This document shows positions 51,686 through 62,288 of a stretch of DNA of 64,000 bases, in pieces. This stretch comes from Tetrahymena thermophila SB210 (lineage: Eukaryota; Ciliophora; Oligohymenophorea; Hymenostomatida; Tetrahymenidae). The notes beneath the pieces were generated by a model. It was not told the origin of the DNA and searched no databases. It saw nothing but the letters and a program-made list of their open reading frames with translations. Position 1 is the first letter of the stretch; every line of letters begins with the position of its first letter. The stretch is taken from assembly GCF_000189635.1 (NCBI RefSeq), contig NW_002476454.1:434001-498000 (forward strand), read 5' to 3'. The position numbers and the translations under genes are program-made.

Positions 51686-54600
51686 TCAGTATCCAATATA
51701 GTGAAGACCTTCTACTAGAGATTCTATTTTTATAGGCTTTGCAATATGATAATGTGATCCTGCTATTAAAAAATTTTCTCTATCACTTTCTTAATCAAAT
51801 GCTGAAACAGTAATAATTTTAACTTGGATTTTATGAACTAATGCAAGCTCATTAATTTCTTTAGTAGCTTAAATACCATCCTTAATTGGCATGTTTATAT
51901 CCATAAATATAATATCAGGAATAAATAAATTTGTAGATTATTTAAATTCTTCTTATTATATAGCTGATTTAAATAAATTGACTGCTTACTCACCATTATA
52001 AGCTTCATTTATGACTAAATTAGAAATATTTTTGAAAAGAATTTTCATAGCAAGGATGTTAAAAACAGTATCGTCCACAATCATTATTTTTTTATTGCAT
52101 AACTATTCTTATAAAATGTTCATATAATTTATTTAATTTTTATCTTCAGCTATTGAACACTATTAGCTTTTTGCTAGTGATAATATTGACAATTAGCTAA
52201 AAGATTTTTTCATTTCTCTTTTTATATGAGATCTAACATTCTCTTTTTATTCTGTAGATTTAAATTCCTCTGCTTCATTTTAAATATTGTACGATATTTA
52301 AAGAGTTTCCTTATTACACTTAGGAGATTATTTAGAGTCAAAAGATATCATTTAGGCACTATATAGACTTTACTTTTTTACAATATCTTTGTAAACAGAA
52401 AATTTAACTATTGTACCTCCATCTTGTGAATTTTTCTTTACTTTTAAACTTTATGTAGGTCCAATTTTTTATATCAAATTGTTAATAAGCTATAATCCAA
52501 GTCCTAGGCCTATAAATTAATAAACAAACAAATAATTAGGTAAATAAAAATTATAATTAATTATTGTGAAAGTAATTTTATAGATAAATAAATAACCTGA
52601 TTAGTAATCAAATTCGCTTTGAATGCTTTCAGAAAATAAATTTAGCTTCTTTACAGTACTTTCTCTCATTCCAATTCCAGTATCTGATACAATTATTTAA
52701 ATACTTTCTGAATCTTAACAGTTCTCTAATGATAAACAAATGTTTCCTTAAAAGGTATATTTTAAAGAGTTAGATATTAAGTTAACAAGAATTTGCATAA
52801 ATCTTTATTAGTCATTAAAGATTATGATATCTTGTATGCTTTTTTCCATATTTACAATTAATTTGATATTTTTATATTGCATTTAATCTTGAAATAGTTG
52901 TGTCAAAGCATTTATTGACTCTTAAATGCTAAAAAATTTTGGATTTAAAGATAAATTTCCTTTTATAATGCAACTATAATCTATCAAGTCATTTATCATA
53001 TAGGAAAGCAATTTAGAGCTCTAAAGAACAGCATTTAAATTTTATTAATCTATATGAGCATTCTGCTATTGTAAGACAATACTTTCTGTGTGAATAAATT
53101 AATTAAAATTAAAATTAGAAAATAATTACAAAGAAATAATTACCTAAAATACATATGATACCATTTAGAGGAGTTTTTAAGTTATGAGTTATCATAGATA
53201 AAAGCTTTTCTTTATAATTTTCAACATCTCTTAATCTTTCTTCCATAACTTTTTCACTTATATCATCCATAATAATCATTAAAGATTATTTATCATTATA
53301 GTTACATTCATAAATTTTTAAATCAAAGTATTTGTTTGGAAGAAAATGCTAACAATTAACCTAATGTTCAATTAAAACAGGTTTAAACTTACATAAGAGT
53401 TAAGAATCTTCTGAATTTATTTCATTTTAATCATTATTTTAAGACCTTTAGCTTTTTAAATTATATTTTGAGGATACTCTTTATTTATCATATGAATAAT
53501 AATTAGTACTTTGACCTTCAAAATATTCATTTATCAGTTAGTCAAGTGAAATTCTTTCTTTTTCTATTGATAGAATATGTTGAGATTTCTTTTTTGAGAA
53601 TTTTCTTAAAGATGAAGATTAGTTATCACATTTTAAAATATAACTATGAAGAGATTCTTATTATATACTAGACACTTGTTCTTTTTTTCTTAAAATGATT
53701 AGCTTTTGCAACTATTGCTTTAAATTTTAAGCAACTTCATCAGAATTAATTATTTATTGTTAATGTTGCTCAGTTTATTTGCTACTATTATTTATTCCAT
53801 TAATTAAGTCTGCTTTAGTATCAGATTATTGGTCTTTATTACCAAAAATAAACTGAGAGCATCTGTTATTCATAAAAGCAAAGTTATATAAAGTTTGAGA
53901 TCTTTCAGTTTAATTTTTGTTGTATATAGAATTTACTTTAGCAATTTAAGAAAATTAAATCTCATTTTTTTTATTAGTTTAAATATGATCTTATATTTTG
54001 CTATGAGCATTTTCGTTATCTGAAACTGAGTTTTTATTATTTTAAAGGTTTTTTGTCTCTGAACTTTCATTTTGAATATTTAATTTTTTATCATTTAATA
54101 TTTATTTTTCTTAGTTTTTAGTTACTAGGAATACACTTTAGGGAAGCTCTTCAGAAAGAAACTTCTACCATCCTTTTAATTCTTAGTGTTTTTTAAAATA
54201 ATCAAAGAATTTCAATTTATTTTATTTATCCTTAAAGTGTACAGTAATAGAAATAGAAATGATAATAGATAGTAAAGAAATTCTTATATATAAAGCAGCA
54301 GAATTTATAATAAGTAATACTATAATCACTATAAGGTTGTTTAATATTTTCAAAATAGTATGAGATTAAACATATTGATTAATTAACATTATTATACCAG
54401 TCATCATTCCGTTCAAGAATTAGGTATCACTTATGTTTTACTGGTCAATTTACTATTTCCATTTTGATCCAAAAATAAAGCTCAATTCAGATACTAAAAT
54501 TTAGAAAAATAGAATTATTTCTATTTTATTAGTTAAGAATTTCACATAAATTTATCCTAAATACAATAAAAACAGAGTCACCCAGATAATAAGAGCGAAG

Positions 54601-54806
54601 ACAGCGAATTTGTAATTCTCTACAAAAAAAAAATGATAAATTACTAAAGGTATTATTATAGTTAATGAAGCAATAAAAAACAAAGTGCAATTCTACTTAT
54701 TTTAAGGAATCAACTAATTATCATAAATTTATTGAATTTTATTATTTTCAAACCGAGTGTTGAAATAATTTTTAAAAACGATTTCTTCTTTAAGGTTTTT
54801 AACCAT
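51686..54806 (-). CDS. Membrane hybrid histidine kinase with receiver domain
   Basis: Three exons (introns 53086-53143 and 52510-52596) give 991 residues. The first 210 residues hold about five to six hydrophobic spans (FFIASLTIIIPLVIYHFFF, FALIIWVTLFLLYL, LIVIIVLLIINSAALYI). A Gln/Asn/Ser-rich linker follows, then a small domain around KYFDLKIYECNYNDKQSLM that may be PAS-like. The H-box is MITHNLKTPLNG with phospho-acceptor His about 541, the N-box VNLISNSLKYT, G1 SDTGIGM, and G2 GLGLGLQLIN. The C-terminal receiver has the acidic pair IVDDT, acceptor Asp about 921 in FMDINMPIKDG, and Lys in IAKPIKIE. Phosphate should pass His to Asp within the chain. All catalytic residues are present. What it senses is unknown. 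Two-component kinases are known in ciliates but absent from animals. Confidence 0.94.
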
Positions 54807-55905
54807 TTTTACTAATTATTATCTATTAAAGCTTTTTTTTACTTTTTGTTTTAAGTTTTCAATTCTAATTTGTATTGATTTTAATAATTAAAATAAAGGC
54901 AATTTGTTTTCACAACCAAAAATATGTAGAAGGAATTGATATTACATTTACATATTTATGTTTACAATATTTAATATTTTATACATACTCGTTAATTGAC
55001 ATTAATCTATAAGCTTTAATGTAAATTGCATTTAAAATCTAAAAAAAATTTACCTTTTTTTTAATATATTTAATAAAAAATAATTCTTTTTCTTTCCAAA
55101 AATTTATTAAATCTAAATGATAGATTTATAAATAATTAATTATTTTTAAACTATTTTATAAAAAATGTTTCTTTTAAAGCTTGTTAATTTTCAATAAAAT
55201 CTCCTTTTTTTTAGATATTATCTATTTAAAAACTAATTAAATAATATTCAATTATTAATAAAAATATAAAAAAGAGTTATTGTATTACAAAATTAAAACT
55301 ATAAAATATATATTTATTGTGCATTTCGACCTTTAAAAAATTGTAATGTTCAAAAAAATCTTTTTTAATCTGCAGACAGTAATACACATACATTTTTACT
55401 TTTTTACTTGACATTTTTTAATTAATTTTACATTTTTAAATTTTTAATAAATACATTTTCAATCTAAACTAGTCTTATTTATTTATTGATGCTATCCAGT
55501 TCATCATATTATAATACCTGGATTAGCAATATTTTAATTTTGAGATTTAATATTTTTACTTTAAAGAAAAAATATATTTAATAAAATTTTTCTAAAAGCC
55601 AATTTTTTAGTTTTTTTTCTCAAAATAAAATATCTCTAAAAAATAATTTATCAATGATCTTTTAAAGATTTTATTTGTAAATAAACTGACATCTTCTTCA
55701 TGATAATGTATAATTACAATAGAAATTAATACTTTAAATTTGGTTAATTCCTTATCAGAAAATTATACTCAAACACATCAAGAATTATTCAAATGTACCT
55801 TCGATTATTAAGTGATATATATATCTAAAATAATTAAAATTAATTAATAGCAAGTTTGAGGTTATTAAAATTCAAAGCATATCTTCAATTTAAGTTTATT
55901 TAAAT
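54807..55905. other. Divergent intergenic region
   Basis: Promoters of the histidine kinase (leftward) and the Rab-like gene (rightward). A+T-rich with T and A tracts; nothing else seen. Confidence 0.6.
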
Positions 55906-56618
55906 ATGAAGTCTTAGACTAAAAAAGTTAAACTTTTGATATTAGGAGAATCTTCTGTAGGGAAAACTGCTCTATTAAATAGATTTGCTCAAAATGAATT
56001 TATACCAACAAGCTCATCAACAGGTAAATTTTCATTATTGAATCAAATTAAATCATGAAAATAAAACTAATTCTCTAAACAACTTAAGGAATGGATTATG
56101 CAATTAAAATGATAGAAATTGATAATAAAAAAGTTTAACTATCTGTCTGGGATACAGCAGGTTAAGAAAGATATAGAAGCATCACATTTAATCTTTACAA
56201 AGACTCATAGGGAATTCTTTTAGTTTTTGATTTAACTAACGCAAAAACATTTTAAACTTTAGAAAAATGGATGTAGCTCATTAAAGCTAATATAAATGAA
56301 GGCTTTTAAATTGCCTTAATAGGAACGAAATGTGATTTAACAGATTAAATTGTAGTAAATAGGGATATGATCAATGAATTTTTAGATAAATATGATTTTT
56401 AGTTTGAATATTTTGAAACAAGCTCTCTTACAAATATAAATATAAGTGAATGCTTTATTCATCTTGCAACAAAGGTTTTTAGAGCAAATGAGGAGTTGTA
56501 TTTAACTTTGATTGCTTAAGGAATAGATCCAGAAGGTAATACAGCCTCAATCCTATTAAATGGTAATTAACATAATAAAAAAAAGAATAAAGAAAAAGAT
56601 AAAAAATGTTGTGAATGA
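55906..56618 (+). CDS. Rab-like small GTPase
   Basis: Two exons (intron 56024-56088) give 215 residues. Rab GTPases switch vesicle targeting on membranes. Motifs in order: P-loop GESSVGKT at residues 14-21, switch II WDTAGQERYRSI, base-contact TKCDL in place of NKxD, and ETSS in place of ETSA. The switch I strand reads SSTGMDY where Rabs have TIGVDF, so the residue that should be the magnesium-binding Thr is Ser or shifted. The C-terminal tail is Lys-rich and ends KKCCE, a CCx prenylation signal that fits a Rab. Subfamily cannot be named; it looks divergent from Rab1, Rab5 and Rab7. The start is the first ATG, seven codons before the first beta strand. Confidence 0.9.
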
Positions 56619-56799
56619 AAAATTAACTATTTTTTAAAGTGAAGTAAGTAAGAGTAAGCTAAATCGTGACAAAAAGATTCCTTGTAATAATAATTATAAT
56701 GAGAAAGAATATATTTAGTATCGATTATAAATAATTAGATAGAACATGCTATAAACATTTTAAATATGAATATATTAATAACAATCAAACAAATAATAA

Positions 56800-56816
56800 A
56801 CATACATACATACAAA
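56800..56816. repeat. (CATA)n microsatellite
   Basis: About four copies of CATA in the space after the Rab-like gene. Confidence 0.75.
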
Positions 56817-57140
56817 CCTTTTAATAAAATTTTTAAAAAAATGAGTTTTAACTTTAAAGGAAAAATGAGATAGATAGATAAAAAATCAAAATTAAGAAAA
56901 ATATAACAAAATTGAATACAAAACAATAATTTAATAAAATATATTTAGAATTTAGTAGATATTGTGTTTATTTATTATATATTTACATTTAACTTATTAA
57001 TTCACAATTAAGTTAGCAATATATACATTTTATACTATTAGTTATAAAAATTCTTTGATATCTTATGTCAAATCGTTTTATTACTTTTTTTATTTTTTAT
57101 CTAAAATTATCTATTTACTTAAAACATTTCTCCTAAAATC

Positions 57141-57262
57141 AATTGGATTGAAAGCTTTATTTTCTCTCATAAATATTAGATTGATTGTTCAAAGGTTTTT
57201 TGCATTAAGAAAAAATCCACAAATAGTAAATCACTTTTAGACAACACATCATAAATATAAAG
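57141..57262 (-). pseudogene. Decayed copy of the last exon of the neighbouring RING gene
   Basis: On the minus strand this piece lines up over about 120 bases with the final exon of the intact RING gene (57536-57660). Shared runs include AAACCTTTG, the TGTGTTGT block that encodes Cys-Val-Val, and TGGATTT/TGGAGTC around the second half of the RING. The copy keeps CVV, ICG and a trace of the CKKPL tail. It has lost the CPIC cysteines and contains two TGA stops in the aligned frame, so it cannot make the domain. No upstream exons are recognisable. Most likely an old tandem duplication of the 3' end of the RING gene, about 400 bases away. Confidence 0.6.
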
Positions 57263-57535
57263 GAAGGAAATGTAAAGTATGGCAAAATTAAATACAAAAT
57301 ACTTATTAAATTTAAATGTATTTACAAATTAATTATATTAATTTAAATATTTAATTATATTTTATTTACATTTATTTTATATTTTATTTATTTATTAATT
57401 TATGCTCTATTAAGTGAGTTATATATACAATTTTGTATTTTTATTTTAAAAATTTCCATTTTTATATCATAATATTTTATTTATTTTTTATTAAATCCTT
57501 ATTAAAATCTATTCATTTTATTATTTTATACAATA

Positions 57536-59155
57536 TCAATAGAATTGGTAGTTTTGCTTTACTTCTTCTAATTCTTAAACATATTACTCCAAAGGTTTCT
57601 TGCATATAGGACAGACTCCACTGATATTTAACCACTTAACAACACAATCATAATGATAATGATGCCTAATTAAAAAAAAAAAAATTTTAACATGAAAGAA
57701 ACATTTAGAATATTTAAGGCTTACAATTTACTGCAAGGTAAACTTATGATTAAATCGTCAGATTAATAATCTACCAGACAAATGCAACATTCTTTTTATG
57801 TATCAAATTCTGAATTGTTTATTTTGTCTTTGTATTTTTATGGTTATAGTCTTTTTATAATTTCCTATTGATATAAATATTATTATTTAGCCAAATTATT
57901 AATTATATTATTATTTTACATTGTTTGCCGGAATTGAAGAGTTAGTTCTATTTCTCATCAAAACATAAAGGAATAATGTTAATGGAAAGCACAAACAGAT
58001 TGAAAGCAAGAGTAAAATTTATATTCCAAATGAAAAATATCCCTTTTATTTTAGTATTAGAAAGATTTATTACAAACCTAGAATAAAATTAATATTACTA
58101 GTGCCACAAGCCATAAGAGTAGATAATAATGGTAAGGGAACTAACTAGAACAGCTTTTATTAATATATGCAAAATAGTTTCCCAATAAGAACAAGACTAA
58201 GTAAGATCTATTTTTAATTAATGAAAAAATTTATTATTGATGAGATCATTATTTATTACATTTTTGTTGCTAGAGAGCTGTACTTTAATACTTTATTCCT
58301 ATTACTTGCTAATTCTAAAAAGTTTATTTGGTGGTTAATTGATAAAGGCGAGCTATATTATTGATAGTAGTACTCATTTAAAGGTTCATTAATCATATCA
58401 TTTTGACCATTTTAATATAAATTTTATTCCATATCAAGACTTATTTACGATTGTATCATCTAATTAGTTTGCAAATATGCAGAGCTCTGCTGATCATTAT
58501 AAATTATTTATCCATCTTATAAGGAATTTTCTCCTTACCCTCTCCTATAAGCAGCTTTATTGTATTTACCAATTATGTAAATTGTATAAAATAAGTAAAA
58601 TATATTCAGTCCATCATATGCAATCATAAATATTAGCCACAGCTTAATCTCATACACTCCTTATAATTGCTTCTCATTTATTTAAAAATCTTGGTTTCCG
58701 TTTTCAAGTTTTGGTATTTTTTCTAAGATAAAAACTAAAATGATTGCTGTAATTTTCAAACTAGAAAGGCAAACTAATCCTATATTAGTAACAAACGATT
58801 CGTGAAGAGACACCTTAAGGTTTTCCAAAAAATTTCTTCTTACAGCTACCTTTTAAAAAATATAATCTTAAAATAATTTCAAATTGCTTTTTATCAAAAA
58901 AAAAGCATAATGTTCTTAAATAAAATAGTGTTTTAAAGATGTTTAAGAGTAAAAATTTTAGAGAAAATTCTGTGGAGGAAAATAATTTTCACTCCTTGAT
59001 TTTTTTTGTAAATATTTAGATTTATAATCTATAGTATTATCAAGGTTTTTTTGAGAAATGCTTACTCTCTCATTTTCATATGAGATAAATGAAATGTTAT
59101 TATCCTACTAATTATTTTGAGGGTTTTACTATTAACTTTGAAATCTACTCAACAT
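57536..59155 (-). CDS. Multi-pass membrane RING-H2 protein, probable E3 ubiquitin ligase
   Basis: Five exons (introns 58208-58259, 58043-58077, 57865-57919, 57666-57724) give 472 residues. Hydrophobic spans lie near residues 125-140 (LVCLSSLKITAIILVFIL), 170-195 (LWLIFMIAYDGLNIFYLFYT), 305-320 (LVLFLLGNYFAYI), 330-347 (LLLWLVALVILILF) and 350-372 (ILLLLSICLCFPLTLFLYVL). The RING sits at the C-terminus: CCICLVDYQSDDLIISLPC, then HHYHYDCVVKWL and CPICKKPLE. The layout, membrane helices then a terminal RING-H2 preceded by a basic linker (IIKRLQPQKYKDK), is that of membrane E3 ligases acting on ER or endosome proteins. Between the third Cys and the first His there are three residues (SKL) where one is usual. 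The second intron is only 35 bases. Confidence 0.88.
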
Positions 59156-61202
59156 TTAAATAATTTTATTCAAAAGAATTCTGATATAAAATAATAATAT
59201 GATAAGTAGCTTTTATAATTTGGAGTTTTATAAACTTTCTCCTATTTACTTCTTTATAGATTTAAAGAAGAATTTGATCACTTTGTTATTTATAGAGATT
59301 TATTCAGCTTAAAAATATTTAATAAAATTGATTCTTATGGTGATTTTTGAGAATAATTACAAACTAAGATCATGAATTTAGATTTACATAACAAAATTAC
59401 AAAATTAAAAAAATATATTTGTATGTGTGTATGTCATGAGTAAAACATTTAAGTAAATATTATAAAACAATATTAATTAGAATGTATTTTCAATTAACGT
59501 TAAATAAATTTTGGTTAGCTTTACTAAATTAAATTAGTAGAATTACTTTTTTTAATTATTTTTATTACCAAATAAATAGAAAAATAATTTCTAAAGTTTA
59601 ACAAACAAATAATTATAATAAAAATACTGAGAGATTATATTTTTATTAATTTTATTACTTTTTTAAAAAAGAAGTCAATTAAGAATTAAAAATAAATTTA
59701 CTAGAAATACAAAAATTTAGACTACTTAAACTCAATAACTCACTTAAAGCATGAATTTCATTTTATTCAATTTTTATTAATTGTTTTATATAAAAAATTT
59801 CAAATGAAAAAATAAATAGTTTTATGTTTTTTGATTCAGGAAAAGAGACATTCAATTATCATCTTATAAAGCTAATTAGAGTTGATAATTTTTACAATTA
59901 AATTTATCAATTAAAAATAATACTTGGTGAGAAAATTTATTTATGCGGAGACTTATATTTGAATTATTTTGATGTATATAATAAATTATAAAATAGACGA
60001 TATAAAAATTTTCTAATAAATTAAGTAACAAATTATTAATATTTTAGTGATTCTATAAATTGTTTTTTTAGTATTTTATTCAAAGCAGAATTATTTTATT
60101 CTTGTATTTTCTAATTATTTTTCAAATATTGTAAAATTTTTTTTATCCTGAGAAATAAAATAATATTTTAATCAAGCAGAAAGAAAATACATGATTTGGT
60201 AATATCTATGGTATTAAACTTTATGAATAGTATGTCTTAAAATGTATGTTTCTTCTATTAATTTCTCTCACAAAATTTTGTATAATGAGCCCAAAAAGTA
60301 TATTTTAGACAAATAATCTATCTATCTATCTTCTTATTTTTATTTATATTTTTGTAGTAAGTAAGTAATCAATCATAGATAAAAAATATAATATAATAAA
60401 AATAATTAAATAAATCTAAATTAAAAAAAAAATTAAATTGATACAATATTAATATAAATCTCGCTATTATATTATAATTTAAAAGTTAGAAATATTATAA
60501 ATTTTCTATTAAATTTTGTAACAAAATTTAATATTTTTTATTTTTTACTTTCAAATAAAATTTTATAGATGAAATCCTACATTGATTCTTTTGTATTATC
60601 TTAAACTCACTTTTAAATTTAACAAAATAAAAATTTTCAATTTATTTTTCTCTTAGAAAAAAACTCATCATTCAATCATTATACATATTAGTTTTTTTCA
60701 CTTAATTAAAAATTTTTTGTTTGAATTCAGAATAAAAGCACAGCAAAATCAAAATTAAAATAGATTTTCAAAAATAGATCAGTGCTATTGTTATTTATTA
60801 TTAAGTATTGATAATAGTTTACATTTATTTGTTTATGAAGCCAATTTTAAATTTTAAAAATATTTCGAAATTGAACGAATGAATGCCTTTTGATTTGCGT
60901 TAATTAATTAATTTAACGCAGTAATAACGTAGATTGATTGATAAGATGAGTAAATTATCTGATTAATCACGAACATTTTAATTTTAAAATTAAAATTTTA
61001 CTTTTAAATTAAAACCGGTATTAGTTAGCAAGACTTTTTATAATAAGAAAAAAGATAGAATTTTCCACCTGAATTAAAAAAAAGAGCTGTAATCTCATTC
61101 CTGATTTTCAAACTCTCTCACTTTAAAAAAGTCTTGAATAAAATAGTAATTAAAATAATAATTAATTAAAAATAAACAAAATTTAAAAATCACTCATTAA
61201 AA
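59156..61202. other. Long divergent intergenic region
   Basis: Two kilobases of A+T-rich DNA between the RING gene and the secreted repeat protein gene. One TGA-free frame, 59824-60288 (+, 154 codons), opens MFFDSGKETFNYHLIKLI but has no recognisable domain, and a run of this length is not rare at this base composition. An inverted repeat lies at 60896-60920. From about 60990 the base mix resembles a transcribed leader of the gene at 61203. Confidence 0.55.
60896..60920. repeat. Short near-palindrome
   Basis: Arms TGCGTTAA and TTAACGCA flank a nine-base TTAATTAAT core. It lies about 280 bases before the secreted protein gene and holds one of the few CG-containing words in this stretch, so a protein-binding site is possible. 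Confidence 0.5.
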
Positions 61203-62288
61203 ATGAACAAAAAACTAATAATAATTGCTCTTGTTTTAGCATTCACTATTGCTAAATTCGATATGAGATAGAAGATGATAGAAAATGCATCTTCTTTTAT
61301 ACACGATAAAGTTAAAGATTTCTTATCTTAAGAAAATATTTCTCAATAAGATTTGGAAGAGTTCGCTAAAAATAACAACTTAGACATTGAAAAATTAACT
61401 AAAGTCTATCAATGGAAATAAAAGAAAATTGATATTGAAAATGCTCCTGAATTAACTGAAGAATAAAAGGATATTCTTAAATAAAAATTCATGTAATTAA
61501 AATCACAAAATTTGAGCTTTGAAGAGATTAAATCTGAAATCAAATAATTTGCTGAATAGAATGGCATTAACATTAATTCTATTAAAAAACATATTATGAG
61601 ACGCCATCAAAATAAGCACAGAGAATAATCCAGTGAAGAAGGAGAAAATGAGATCTAGCTAACTCCTGAATAAATTAATCTCATTAAAAACAAATTTAAG
61701 GAATTAAAGCAATCAGGAATTTCTATGGAAGAAATCAAGAACTAAATGAGATCCTTTGCTGAAGCTAATAATATTAATCCAGAACTTTTGAAGAAGCTTT
61801 GCAGAAAACACAGAGAAGAATAAAGACGTAAGGAAAAAGGATTCCTTTAAAATAAGAAAAGAGATGAATCAAAATCTAGCAGTGAATCAGAATCTAGCAG
61901 TGAATCTCAAAGTGAAGAATAATAGAATGGATAAAAGTAATTAAAGCTTGGAAAACATGACAATGAAAGAAACTAAGATAAGAGAAGAGATGAAAGATAA
62001 AACAACTTTGAAGAAAGAAGAGGATAACACTCTGAAGAAAGAAGAGGATAACACTCTGAAGAAAGAAGAGGTAATAGACATCCCAGAGATGAAAAATCTG
62101 GAGAAGACAGATAAAAAAGAAATCATGAAGAAAGAAGAGATAGACGTCATAATTAAGACAGAGAGGATAAGAATGATAGAAGAGAAGAACACAAAGGAAA
62201 ACATCAAAGAGGAGAAAAGTTCGAAAGAGTTGAAGAAAGAAGAGTATAATATTCAGAATTTGAAGTTTCTGAAGAATTTGATATCTGA
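61203..62288 (+). CDS. Secreted repeat protein with charged C-terminal tail
   Basis: A single exon of 361 residues. It opens with a signal peptide (MNKKLIIIALVLAFTIAKFD), so the product enters the secretory pathway. The body holds at least two diverged copies of a 50-residue helical unit: LTEEQKDILKQKFMQLKSQN followed by LSFEEIKSEIKQFAEQNGIN (about 61450-61580) and LTPEQINLIKNKFKELKQSG followed by ISMEEIKNQMRSFAEANNIN (about 61660-61785). A weaker first copy precedes them (residues 30-75). Then comes a Ser/Glu stretch with SSSESESSSES and a Glu/Arg/Gln/His tail built on EERRGQHS repeats. The last residues (YSEFEVSEEFDI) are acidic. Family unknown to me; the set-up suits a granule, matrix or extracellular calcium-rich protein, but this is inference. 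An overlapping frame at 61948-62322 is a by-product of the purine-rich repeats. Confidence 0.85.
62010..62071 (+). repeat. 24-base tandem repeat in the secreted protein gene
   Basis: Two identical 24-base units (62010-62033, 62034-62057) and a partial third (to 62071), each coding EERRGQHS. Identity between units shows recent duplication or conversion. Further degenerate EERR units follow to about 62260. Confidence 0.85.

Larger units (their letters stand above)
56619..57535. other. Convergent intergenic region with decayed RING fragment
   Basis: Mostly A+T-rich filler between the Rab-like and RING genes, with a CATA microsatellite at 56800-56816. The only gene-like content is the decayed fragment listed at 57141-57262. 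Confidence 0.6.

Noticed and set aside
57055-57240. 61-codon plus-strand frame
   Set aside because: Overlaps the decayed RING fragment on the other strand and has only low-complexity hydrophobic content.
61941-62207. Minus-strand frame of Ser/Phe in the same repeat
   Set aside because: Complement of the Glu/Arg/Lys codons; pure strand shadow.
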